The notes under the pieces: model-generated | Told to the model about the DNA's origin: nothing | Databases searched by the model: none | What the model saw: the letters and a program-made list of their open reading frames with translations, nothing else | Assembly: GCF_000265425.1 (NCBI RefSeq) | Contig: NC_018014.1 | Location: forward strand, 1,488,001-1,552,000 | Direction: 5' to 3' | DNA length: 64,000 nt | Source: Terriglobus roseus DSM 18391 | GTDB lineage: Bacteria > Acidobacteriota > Terriglobia > Terriglobales > Acidobacteriaceae | Position numbers and translations under genes: made by a program | In this document: positions 1 through 7,751 of the stretch, piece by piece | How positions within the stretch are numbered: the first letter of the stretch is position 1 | How the letters are laid out: each line of letters begins with the position of its first letter

Positions 1-992
1 ACCCCACCGCTGCGGCCATCATCGCCTCCCAGTTCAACACCATCAGCCCTGAAAACGCCCTCAAGTGGGAATCCATCCACCCGCGTCTCGACACCTTCAA
101 CTTCACGCCCGCAGACCACTACGTCTCCTTCGGCGAGAAGAACAGGATGTTCATCGTAGGCCACTGCCTCATCTGGCACAGCCAGGTGCCCAAGTGGGTC
201 TTCGAAGACGCGGAAGGCAAACCCCTCACGCGCGAAGCACTCCTCGAACGCATGCACGATCACATCCGCACCGTCGTCGGCCGCTACAAAGGCCGCATCG
301 GCGGTTGGGACGTCGTCAACGAAGCCATCAATGACGACGGCACCATGCGCCAGTCGCCCTGGTTCCGCATCATCGGCGAAGACTTCATCGAGAAAGCCTT
401 CCAGTACGCACACGAAGCCGATCCCAGCGCCGAGCTCTACTACAACGACTACTCGCTCGAAAACGACGCCAAGCGCAGGGGCGCCCTCGCGCTCATCCGC
501 AAACTCAAAACCGACGGCGTCCCCATCACCGGCATTGGTCTCCAGGGCCACGTCAAGATCGACAGCCCCAGCGCGCAGAAGGAAGCTAAAACCATCGAAG
601 ACTTCGCCGCCCTCGGCATCCGCGTCAACATCAGCGAACTCGACGTCGACGTCCTGCCCCGGACCACCCGTTCGGACTCAGCCGACGTCTCTACGATCGC
701 AGCAGGATCGGCAGCCGCAAACCCCTACACCGCAGGCCTCCCGGAAGAGCAGCAGCAGGCACTCGCGCGTCGCTACGCCGAACTCTTCAACGTCTTCCTG
801 CAGCACCACAAATCCATGGGACGCGTAACACTCTGGGGCCTCAGCGACGCCAACACATGGCTCAACAACTTCCCAACCCGAGGCCGCACCAACTACCCGC
901 TGCTCTTCGATCGGGAGATGAAGTCCAAGCCCGCCTTCACGTCCGTACTCGATGACGCGAAGAACTTCCGCGAGACAAACGGCACACGCTGA
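1..992 (+). CDS. GH10 endo-1,4-beta-xylanase, 5' end cut by window
   Basis: Secreted-type glycoside hydrolase family 10 enzyme that cuts internal beta-1,4 xylosidic bonds of xylan. The reading frame is open from base 3, so the N-terminus lies outside the window. Family 10 marks are visible in order: ENALKW near the start, GHCLIWHSQVPKW, the acid/base glutamate in WDVVNEAI (codon 321-323), and the nucleophile glutamate in ISELDVD (codon 636-638). The C-terminal part (TLWGLSDANTWL) is also typical. About 330 residues are visible, close to a complete catalytic domain. It stops at 990-992 and is followed by a hairpin terminator shared with the convergent next gene. The neighbouring GH78-like and GH3 genes suggest a hemicellulose-use locus. 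Family call is firm; exact substrate is inferred. Confidence 0.93.
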   Translation, partial: PTAAAIIASQFNTISPENALKWESIHPRLDTFNFTPADHYVSFGEKNRMFIVGHCLIWHSQVPKWVFEDAEGKPLTREALLERMHDHIRTVVGRYKGRIGGWDVVNEAINDDGTMRQSPWFRIIGEDFIEKAFQYAHEADPSAELYYNDYSLENDAKRRGALALIRKLKTDGVPITGIGLQGHVKIDSPSAQKEAKTIEDFAALGIRVNISELDVDVLPRTTRSDSADVSTIAAGSAAANPYTAGLPEEQQQALARRYAELFNVFLQHHKSMGRVTLWGLSDANTWLNNFPTRGRTNYPLLFDREMKSKPAFTSVLDDAKNFRETNGTR

Positions 993-1000
993 CGCAACAA

Positions 1001-1033
1001 AGCCGCTGACGGTAGTACTACCCGTCAGCGGCT
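1001..1033. terminator. Bidirectional hairpin terminator
   Basis: A 12-bp perfect inverted repeat (AGCCGCTGACGG / CCGTCAGCGGCT) around a 9-nt loop lies between the convergent xylanase and pseudokinase genes. No strong T run follows on either strand, so termination efficiency is uncertain. Confidence 0.7.
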
Positions 1034-1047
1034 CCTATAACCTCGCG

Positions 1048-2490
1048 TTAGAAGTTACGTGCGTAGGTATCGCGGGGAAGTCCAACCTGCCGCGCACGAT
1101 TCCGAAGTGCCATCGCCCGGCTCGCATCGGATGACCCGCCCAGCGCAACGAAGTAAGGCGCATGTCCAGTCGGCGAAAACACCTGTGGCTCCAACGCTAC
1201 ATACTTCCGCTTCAGCTGCTCCGCCTTCGCCTGAGCCTGCTGCTCATAGTTATAGGTGTAGGCGATCACGTGCCAGCCCGCCTTCACACCGGAAGACAGG
1301 AGGGAATTCTGCTGCGCCTCGGTAATAGCGGCAGAAGGCTTCGGCGCATGCTTCACCGTCTGCGTCGGCGCGGTAGTGGTCGCAACCTTCTCCGGAACGC
1401 TCGCTGCCGCGGCTGACTCCGTAGCCGTGTGTTTCGTACCGCCAACCGTGTTCCAAAGCACCAGCCCCAGCATCGCCGCTGCAGCACCGGAAGCAATCCA
1501 CGCCTTGTTGCTGATAGGCCGGGCATTCATCGGCCTCAGCCGGCCCAGCACGCCTGCAGGCTGCGTGGCCGTTCCGGCGTCCAGGCGCTCATTCCGCAGA
1601 CTGCCAAGTCCCAGGTCGAACGGATCTTCCGTGCTAGGCTTCGCCACCGCGGGTTCACGGGTGCTCGTGGCCTGCGCATACGAAGGCACCGCGCCGGTGC
1701 CACGCATCTGCGGCACGCTGGAAGGTAAGGCAACTTCCGGTACCGAGGCAACACCAGCACCTGCCGCCACAACCGGAGCAGCAGGCACCGCCCGCGGACG
1801 AATCGGCGGAGGAGTCAGTGTCGCCACCAGCTCTTCCGCACTCAGCTTTCCATCCAGCAACTTCGGAACCAGCTTGTCGAACGGGCTCGGCAGCGGCATC
1901 GGCACCGTACCCTGCCAATCCACCGTCAGGCAGCGCAGCAGCAGCAGGCCGATATCGCGAACGTCCGCCTGCCGCAGCGCCTCGCGAGCCTCCGGTGTAT
2001 CCGCCTCGAAATCTCCAACGCACTCCCGCGCACAGTCACTGCGCAGCTTTACCGTCTCGCCTACAGCGAAGACGTTGGTCGCATCGATGTGCTCGTGCAC
2101 CAGCCCGGCAGCGTGCAGCGCAGCAACTGCACCGCCCACCGCCTCGGCAACTTCTTTCGTCTCTGCAACTGAAAGAACGCGCTCTCGCAGCACATCCGAC
2201 AGGGAACCGTCCGTGGCCTCCACCAAACAGCAAGCCAGCGGAACACCGTCGAAGTCCGTTCGCCCAAAGTGGCCGATTGTCTGCAGATTCGGGTGCGAAA
2301 CAGCGGCAACCTTCTGCCAGCGGGCGATCAGCTCCGGCTCATCGAAGTGCGCTTCCGTCAGTCGCAGCATCGCTGGCTGACCTTCCGCATTCGTGGTCAC
2401 AAAGAAGGCGCTGCGGCCCTCCGAACGATAGAGCCGGCCAAGCGGATAGCCGGCCAGCGTGTTGCCTTCGTATTCAGTCCACAGATGCAT
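1048..2490 (-). CDS. Pseudokinase-like domain protein with TM segment and C-terminal SPOR domain
   Basis: Predicted membrane protein of 480 residues. Residues about 10-230 resemble a Ser/Thr protein kinase fold, but key residues are changed: the ATP-binding lysine position reads AMLRL (40-44), the HRD loop reads HEHIDATN (132-139, catalytic Asp replaced by His), and the DFG position reads SDC (151-153). A Pro/Ala-rich linker follows, then one membrane span (about 330-349), then a SPOR domain (about 404-475), a fold that in other proteins binds denuded septal peptidoglycan. The start at 2490 was preferred to an in-frame ATG 20 codons upstream because AAGGAAGAG lies at good distance before it. 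It follows the GH78-like gene on the same strand after a gap of 203 bases. A cell-envelope or division role is inference; catalytic activity seems unlikely. Confidence 0.75.
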   Translation of the reverse strand: MHLWTEYEGNTLAGYPLGRLYRSEGRSAFFVTTNAEGQPAMLRLTEAHFDEPELIARWQKVAAVSHPNLQTIGHFGRTDFDGVPLACCLVEATDGSLSDVLRERVLSVAETKEVAEAVGGAVAALHAAGLVHEHIDATNVFAVGETVKLRSDCARECVGDFEADTPEAREALRQADVRDIGLLLLRCLTVDWQGTVPMPLPSPFDKLVPKLLDGKLSAEELVATLTPPPIRPRAVPAAPVVAAGAGVASVPEVALPSSVPQMRGTGAVPSYAQATSTREPAVAKPSTEDPFDLGLGSLRNERLDAGTATQPAGVLGRLRPMNARPISNKAWIASGAAAAMLGLVLWNTVGGTKHTATESAAAASVPEKVATTTAPTQTVKHAPKPSAAITEAQQNSLLSSGVKAGWHVIAYTYNYEQQAQAKAEQLKRKYVALEPQVFSPTGHAPYFVALGGSSDASRAMALRNRARQVGLPRDTYARNF

Positions 2491-2693
2491 GGGGTCTCTT
2501 CCTTGTGGAGTCGCCGGGGACAGGTGGAATTTCACACCTGGCAGTGGCAAACGCGCAGTGGGGTATTCAGCGCTCCTATTAATTATCCTCCTGTGGCTTC
2601 AGGAAAATCCTGCTAATAATTGGCAGTCAATAGAGAAGATTTGGGGCATCTACGCAGTTACCCGCAGCACCTATTCCATGCTAAGAATGGTCC

Positions 2694-4451
2694 TTAGCGT
2701 TCCTGTAGCCGCACGGCACCCGATACGTCCTTTTCCACAACCCACCATCCGCCGTCGCGGTGCGCCGTCACACGCTTCCCATCAACCCACACGCCGGTCG
2801 AGCCCTCACGCGCAGGCAGCTCAACCTTCGCAGTCATCCCGGCAGGCACCTTAAGCTTTAGCTCAAAGTTCTTCCCACGGCTCCAACTTACAAACAGTTC
2901 GCCAAGCGGAGTCGGCATACGACCCTCAGCCTTCGTCAGCGCACCCGTACGCGGCTGGATCACGGCACGCTTCCATCCTGGCGTCAGCGGCTGCGCGCCA
3001 AGCACAAACCTCGGCAGCAGATTCGCCGGCGCGGCACCCCACGCATGGTTCCAATCCTGGTTCGGCTTATAGTGCTGATCCCACGCCTCCCAAGTCATCG
3101 TGGTCCCGCTCTCCACCATGTGCTTCCAGCTACGGTCGCCCGGCGCGGTCATCAGCCCTAGCGCGGCTGCATCTTCGCCATTCTCAAACAGGCCCTCCAG
3201 CAGGTACTGCGCCGCATAGACTGACGCCGCCATACCCCTGCCTGCCAGCCACTGCGCAACCTTCGGCCGCGCCTCCACCGGCACCAGCCCAAACGCCAGC
3301 GGAAACAGGTTCGCATGCAGCGAAGCATGATCCGTTCCCACACCATCGCGGTACAGCCCACGCGCCGGATCGAACAGCTTCGCCTGAAAAGCAGACTTTG
3401 CCGTCCGCGCCTGTGTGGCGTAGCCCGCGGCCTCGTCGTCCTTGCCCACTGCCGCAGCCAACACAGCCATCTCGTCCAAAGCCCGCAGGCGAAACGCATT
3501 CACCACCGTATTCACACCAGTAAAGACATAGCCATCGCGCTCGGCAACGGGCCAGTCCACAATGTCGCCCATACGAATGTTCTCGGCGTTACTCGTCACC
3601 AGCCCATCCGGCCCCACACGATCCTGCAACAGCTTCGACTTCAGCGCCTCGTAGTGTGCGGCCAGCCAAACCTTGTCGCCGGTTTGCATCCAGTCCGCAT
3701 AAGCAATAAACACCACATGCGGAGCCCACTCGGAAGGCCACGTCGGATACTTCAGCAGCCGATCAAACGTCACGCGAACCATCCGCGGATCCGCATCCCC
3801 CGCGTAGTAGCCCAACTGATTAAGGTAGGCATCCGCCTCATACGCCAGCCGCTCGCGATCGCCATCCACCAGCACCCCGGCAAACGTAGTCGCCTTGATG
3901 GTGTAGTGCGACAGATCCCATATCTTATCCAGCATCGCGTCTGACGACTGGAAGCTTGCTGCGCCGTCCACCCACGTACTGTCGAAGCTCGCGCGCCGCC
4001 GGATCTGGCTCGCCCGCAATGCTCCCGGCCAGCCCTCCACCTCCACCCAGCGAAAGGGCATCAGCGTTCCATAAGCAGCCGGCGTCAACACGGCCGGCGC
4101 CTTCGTATTCCGCGCATCCACCGGCGGTGCAATCGTCATGGCCGCACTACCGCTTGGCGTAACCTTCACCTCGGCAAATCGCACCGTTCCCGGCGGCTTC
4201 GTATCCACGCGGCCGTCCTTCAACGCCTCGCCAAATCGAACGGTAACCGGCCCGCTCTTGCCTCCGCCTGCAGGCGTCAGCGAAAGATTGCCAAAGGCAG
4301 CCCGGCCAAAGTCCACCAGGTACACGCCCGGGGCAGCTTCGCGGATCGACACCGGCGCCTGTTCCACCAGGTGTGTCGGCGCTGCATCCTGCGCCACGGC
4401 AAAGCCCGCGGATGCCACCATCAAAAGGGAACCGAAGATCAAGGAACGCAT
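2694..4451 (-). CDS. Secreted GH78-like alpha-L-rhamnosidase family glycosidase
   Basis: Predicted exported glycoside hydrolase of about 585 residues with a signal peptide (MRSLIFGSLLMVASAGFAVA). The middle carries the six-hairpin (alpha/alpha)6 glycosidase pattern of bacterial alpha-L-rhamnosidases, including the DGDRERLAYEAD segment that matches the conserved acidic DxxxRER region, and TMTWEAWDQHYKPNQDWNHAWG, cited here as a WEAWD/NHAWG signature. A short beta-sandwich C-terminal domain follows. It is shorter than typical GH78 enzymes because the large N-terminal beta domains are reduced. The start at 4451 is chosen because the signal peptide begins there; an in-frame ATG at 4508 would put hydrophilic residues first. 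It is divergent from the GH3 gene, sharing a 276-base control region. It would release rhamnose or a related sugar from plant glycans; the exact sugar is uncertain. Confidence 0.8.
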   Translation of the reverse strand: MRSLIFGSLLMVASAGFAVAQDAAPTHLVEQAPVSIREAAPGVYLVDFGRAAFGNLSLTPAGGGKSGPVTVRFGEALKDGRVDTKPPGTVRFAEVKVTPSGSAAMTIAPPVDARNTKAPAVLTPAAYGTLMPFRWVEVEGWPGALRASQIRRRASFDSTWVDGAASFQSSDAMLDKIWDLSHYTIKATTFAGVLVDGDRERLAYEADAYLNQLGYYAGDADPRMVRVTFDRLLKYPTWPSEWAPHVVFIAYADWMQTGDKVWLAAHYEALKSKLLQDRVGPDGLVTSNAENIRMGDIVDWPVAERDGYVFTGVNTVVNAFRLRALDEMAVLAAAVGKDDEAAGYATQARTAKSAFQAKLFDPARGLYRDGVGTDHASLHANLFPLAFGLVPVEARPKVAQWLAGRGMAASVYAAQYLLEGLFENGEDAAALGLMTAPGDRSWKHMVESGTTMTWEAWDQHYKPNQDWNHAWGAAPANLLPRFVLGAQPLTPGWKRAVIQPRTGALTKAEGRMPTPLGELFVSWSRGKNFELKLKVPAGMTAKVELPAREGSTGVWVDGKRVTAHRDGGWWVVEKDVSGAVRLQER

Positions 4452-4623
4452 CGCGTTGGCAACCGTGCTTTCTACTGGGTATCGTGCCGCAGGCGACCCG
4501 ATCCACATTCAGTGAAGCACACTGACCTGGCGCTTGGTGCGCATCCCGCTCAAGCATTAACTTTGTATGCTGCACTATTCCACAACGCCCGACGAGTACC
4601 GGCCAGGCAGCGCCCGAAGATGC

Positions 4624-4651
4624 TTGACCGCCACCGCACACCCAACATAAT
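4624..4651 (+). promoter_or_regulatory. Candidate sigma-70-type promoter of the GH3 gene
   Basis: TTGACC at 4624-4629 and CATAAT at 4646-4651 are spaced by 16 bases and point toward the GH3 gene, about 75 bases upstream of its start. Pattern match only. Confidence 0.42.
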
Positions 4652-4695
4652 CTGGCACCCTCGTTATAGGCTGGGCGTCAGCCGTCCCATTTAGT

Positions 4696-4707
4696 TTCAG
4701 GCCTGAA
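4696..4707. promoter_or_regulatory. 12-bp perfect palindrome, candidate operator
   Basis: TTCAGGCCTGAA is a perfect palindrome lying downstream of the candidate promoter and 20 bases before the GH3 start codon. A repressor bound here would block transcription; the LacI-type regulator just downstream of GH3 is the obvious candidate. Only one copy was found in the window, so the link is inference. Confidence 0.35.
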
Positions 4708-4727
4708 CGAAATCATCGGAGTCTTCT

Positions 4728-7454
4728 TTGCGCATCCTCGCCTCTGTATGTCTGTCCACCGTTGTACTCGCAGCCGCTGCGCAAAACCAGCCTGCCTATC
4801 TCAATCCAGCGCTCACGCCGCAACAGCGCGCGGCAGACCTAGTCGGTCGTATGACGCTCGAAGAAAAGTCACTGCAGATGGTCAACGGAGCCGCCGCGAT
4901 CCCACGGCTCAACGTACCCGCCTACGACTACTGGAATGAAGGTCTGCACGGCGTCGCCCGCTCCGGATACGCCACCATGTTCCCCCAGGCCATCGGCATG
5001 GCCGCCACGTGGGACGCGCCACTCCTCAAGCAGATCGGTGACGTCATCGCGACCGAAGCACGCGCCAAGAACAACGAAGCGCTCCGCCGCAACAACCACG
5101 ACATCTACTTCGGCCTCACCTTCTGGTCGCCAAACATCAACATCTTCCGCGATCCTCGCTGGGGCCGGGGTCAGGAGACATACGGCGAAGACCCCCACCT
5201 CACCACCCAGCTCGGCGTCAACTTCATCGAAGGTCTGCAGGGAACCGATCCAAAGTTCTACAAGGTCATCGCCACACCCAAACACTTCGCCGTACACTCC
5301 GGCCCGGAAGAAGGTCGCCACAAGTTCGACGTAGAGCCCACACCGCATGACTTGTGGGACACCTACCTGCCGCAGTTCCGCGCAGCCATCGTCGACGCCA
5401 AGGCGGACTCCATCATGTGCGCCTACAACCGCATCGACGGCCAGCCCGCATGCGGCAGCAAACTGCTGCTCGTCGATATCCTCCGCAACGACTGGAAGTT
5501 TCAGGGCTTCGTCACCTCCGACTGCGGAGCAATCGACGACTTCTTCCGCCCCAACACGCACCAGACCGAACCCGACGCGGAACACGCCGACAAGGCCGCT
5601 CTCCTCGCTGGTACCGACACCAACTGTGGCTCCACCTACCGCAAGCTCGGCGACGCCGTGAAGTCGGGCCTCATCAAGGAGTCGGACATCGATGTCAGCC
5701 TCCGCCGCCTCTTCGAAGCACGCGTACGCCTCGGTCTCTTCGATCCAGCAGGCTCGGTCCCGTACGCTCAGATCCCGTTCAGCCAAGTAAACTCGCCGGC
5801 CAATGCAGCCGTCGCAAAGCGCGCCGCAGAGGAGTCCATGGTGCTGCTCAAGAACGACGGCATCCTCCCGCTCAAGGCCGGTAAGTACAAGACCATCGCA
5901 GTCATCGGACCAAACGGTGCGTCCCTGTCGTCGCTCGAAGGGAACTACAACGGCATGGCGCACGATCCCAGGATGCCGGTCGACGCGCTGCGCTCCGCAC
6001 TCTCAGGAACCAACGTCGTCTATGCACCGGGAGCACCTTACGTTGAAGGCTTCCCCATGCCGGTCTCACGCACCATGCTTCACCCGGCAAACGGTTCGCA
6101 GGAACAAGGCCTCAAGGCCGAGTACTTCGGCGCAGCCAACTTCAACGGCACACCCGTGACCACACGCGTCGATCCGGAACTTAACTTTGATTGGAGCGGC
6201 GTCAGCCCGCTCACCAACGCGCCCGACAGCGCCTTCGCAGTCCGTTGGACCGGCACACTGACGGCGCCAGTCGCAGGTACCTACCAGTTCCTGCTTCGCA
6301 CCGGCCGCTGCCGCGGCTGCAACACATCGCAGCACTATAAGGTGCTGATCGACGGCAAGGAAGTTACGGTCTCGCGGACCGTCGCACCGGCAACACCCAA
6401 TACACCCGTTCGTATAAATGGCACCACAGGCTTGCCGGAGACAGGCAACACCGAACGCCCAGGCGCCTTCAGCGTGAACTTCGCCGACAACAAACAGTCC
6501 CACACCATTCAGGTCGACTTCCTTCGCGACTCCGCAAGCCAGGGATCGGGCATTCGTCTTGAGTGGACGCCCACACCCGCAACGCTGCTGCCCGAAGCGC
6601 TCGAAGCCGCCAACAAGTCCGACCTTGTCGTAGCCATGCTCGGCCTCTCGCCCGACCTCGAAGGCGAAGAGATGCCGGTCAAGCTCCCCGGCTTCGTCGG
6701 CGGCGACCGCACCGACATTAGCCTGCCCGCATCGCAGCAGGCACTCCTGCAGGGCCTCATCGCAACCGGCAAACCCACCATCGTCGTCCTGCTCAATGGC
6801 TCCGCACTCGCCATCAACCTCGCCGACGAGAAGGCCAACGCCATTCTCGAATCCTGGTACCCCGGCGAAGCCGGCAGCACCGCACTCGCCGACACTCTCG
6901 TAGGCCGCAACAATCCCAGCGGCCGCCTGCCCATCACCTTCTACAAGTCCGAAAGCGACCTGCCCGGCTTCGAAGACTACTCCATGCAGAACCGCACCTA
7001 CCGCTACTTCAAGGGCGCACCGCTTTACGGCTTCGGCTTCGGTCTCAGCTACACAAAGTTCGCCTACTCCGGCCTGAAACTCGCCAAGGCAAAGCTCAAC
7101 GCAGGCGACACCCTCACCGCTGAAGTGACAGTCAAGAACACAGGCAAGGTAGCAGGCGAAGAGGTAGCCGAGCTCTACCTTCTGCCACCAGCCGAAGGCA
7201 ACGCAGGCCTGTCGCCCAAGCAGCAGTTGGAAGGCTTCCAGCGCGTCATGCTCAAGCCCGGCGAAAGCCGAAAGCTCACCTTCACCCTTACCCCACGCCA
7301 GCTCTCCGAAGTCGACGCAAAGGGAACCCGAGCCATCCAGCCCGGTACCTACGCCATCGCCATCGGTGGCGCACAACCCAAAGATCCAAGGGCAACGGCA
7401 ACAGCCCAGACAGCCGGCTTCACCATCCAGGGCACTCAGCCACTGCCGCACTAA
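4728..7454 (+). CDS. GH3 beta-glucosidase/beta-xylosidase with PA14 insert
   Basis: Secreted family 3 glycoside hydrolase of 908 residues that removes sugars from the ends of beta-linked oligosaccharides. A short signal peptide (MRILASVCLSTVVLAAAAQ) leads into the GH3 N-terminal barrel, with substrate-binding KHFAVHSGPE (185-194) and the nucleophile Asp265 in VTSDCGAID. The GH3 C-terminal domain begins near 340; a PA14 carbohydrate-binding domain (about 455-610, starting QGLKAEYFGAANF) is inserted in it, and a fibronectin-III-like domain (about 790-890) closes the protein. This layout is common in GH3 xylosidases/glucosidases. It starts with TTG, preceded by GGAG at good spacing. The xylanase at the left edge and LacI gene downstream suggest xylo-oligosaccharide use. 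A glucosidase role cannot be excluded. Confidence 0.93.
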   Translation: MRILASVCLSTVVLAAAAQNQPAYLNPALTPQQRAADLVGRMTLEEKSLQMVNGAAAIPRLNVPAYDYWNEGLHGVARSGYATMFPQAIGMAATWDAPLLKQIGDVIATEARAKNNEALRRNNHDIYFGLTFWSPNINIFRDPRWGRGQETYGEDPHLTTQLGVNFIEGLQGTDPKFYKVIATPKHFAVHSGPEEGRHKFDVEPTPHDLWDTYLPQFRAAIVDAKADSIMCAYNRIDGQPACGSKLLLVDILRNDWKFQGFVTSDCGAIDDFFRPNTHQTEPDAEHADKAALLAGTDTNCGSTYRKLGDAVKSGLIKESDIDVSLRRLFEARVRLGLFDPAGSVPYAQIPFSQVNSPANAAVAKRAAEESMVLLKNDGILPLKAGKYKTIAVIGPNGASLSSLEGNYNGMAHDPRMPVDALRSALSGTNVVYAPGAPYVEGFPMPVSRTMLHPANGSQEQGLKAEYFGAANFNGTPVTTRVDPELNFDWSGVSPLTNAPDSAFAVRWTGTLTAPVAGTYQFLLRTGRCRGCNTSQHYKVLIDGKEVTVSRTVAPATPNTPVRINGTTGLPETGNTERPGAFSVNFADNKQSHTIQVDFLRDSASQGSGIRLEWTPTPATLLPEALEAANKSDLVVAMLGLSPDLEGEEMPVKLPGFVGGDRTDISLPASQQALLQGLIATGKPTIVVLLNGSALAINLADEKANAILESWYPGEAGSTALADTLVGRNNPSGRLPITFYKSESDLPGFEDYSMQNRTYRYFKGAPLYGFGFGLSYTKFAYSGLKLAKAKLNAGDTLTAEVTVKNTGKVAGEEVAELYLLPPAEGNAGLSPKQQLEGFQRVMLKPGESRKLTFTLTPRQLSEVDAKGTRAIQPGTYAIAIGGAQPKDPRATATAQTAGFTIQGTQPLPH

Positions 7455-7476
7455 ACCACAACGAAAAGCGCTTATG

Positions 7477-7511
7477 GAAGAGCGGGCAAGCCAAAGGTAA
7501 GCCCGCTCTTC
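7477..7511 (+). terminator. Hairpin terminator after GH3
   Basis: An 11-bp perfect stem (GAAGAGCGGGC / GCCCGCTCTTC) with a 13-nt loop begins 23 bases after the GH3 stop codon. There is only a weak T stretch after it. Confidence 0.6.
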
Positions 7512-7524
7512 GCAGTCTCGACAG

Positions 7525-7556
7525 TGCAGATTGCCCTTCCAGAAACGCAATCTGCA
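7525..7556. other. Second hairpin in GH3-lacI intergenic region
   Basis: A 10-bp perfect stem (TGCAGATTGC / GCAATCTGCA) with a 12-nt loop follows the terminator. No T run follows on either strand, so its role is unknown. It lies within the short interval where strand composition switches. Confidence 0.5.
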
Positions 7557-7658
7557 GAAAGCTGCCAATCATCGCACTGAATCGTCTCAAAATGTGGCAC
7601 AAAACGCATTGTCTGCACACAAAGAGCCGCTCCTGCATGACGAATATTCCCTGTATCC

Positions 7659-7718
7659 TTGCGTGGATCGCGAAGCCTATCGGATTCATGTTGCGTGATC
7701 GCGAAAACGTAATCGGTT
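7659..7718. promoter_or_regulatory. Direct repeats and candidate operator before lacI-family gene
   Basis: TTGCGTGGATCGCGAA (7659-7674) and TTGCGTGATCGCGAA (7691-7705) are near-identical, offset by 32 bases, about three helical turns. Directly after the second is AAACG-TAAT-CGGTT (7705-7718), an imperfect inverted pair. The block ends 33 bases before the regulator's GTG start, so autoregulation is plausible. Inference from pattern only. Confidence 0.35.
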
Positions 7719-7751
7719 CCAGCTAGTTTTGATCTTCAGGAGATAGTAACG

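Noticed and set aside
4869-5963. 364-residue open frame on the minus strand inside the GH3 gene
   Set aside because: It is antisense to a well-supported GH3 gene; its composition (long Val/Asp/Gly-rich stretches, no domain) is the mirror of C-ending codons in the real gene.
7466-7473. AAGCGCTT, a possible LacI/cre-like operator core
   Set aside because: It lies between the GH3 stop codon and its terminator, not in a promoter, and is only 8 bases.
6066-7568. 500-residue open frame on the minus strand inside the GH3 gene
   Set aside because: Antisense shadow; Cys- and Gly-rich with no recognisable domain, and no ribosome site.
7455-7751. Replication origin at the skew switch
   Set aside because: Not called as a feature: I see no cluster of TTATNCACA-type DnaA boxes, no strong AT-rich unwinding stretch, and no dnaA, dnaN or gidA nearby. 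Kept only as one explanation in the findings.
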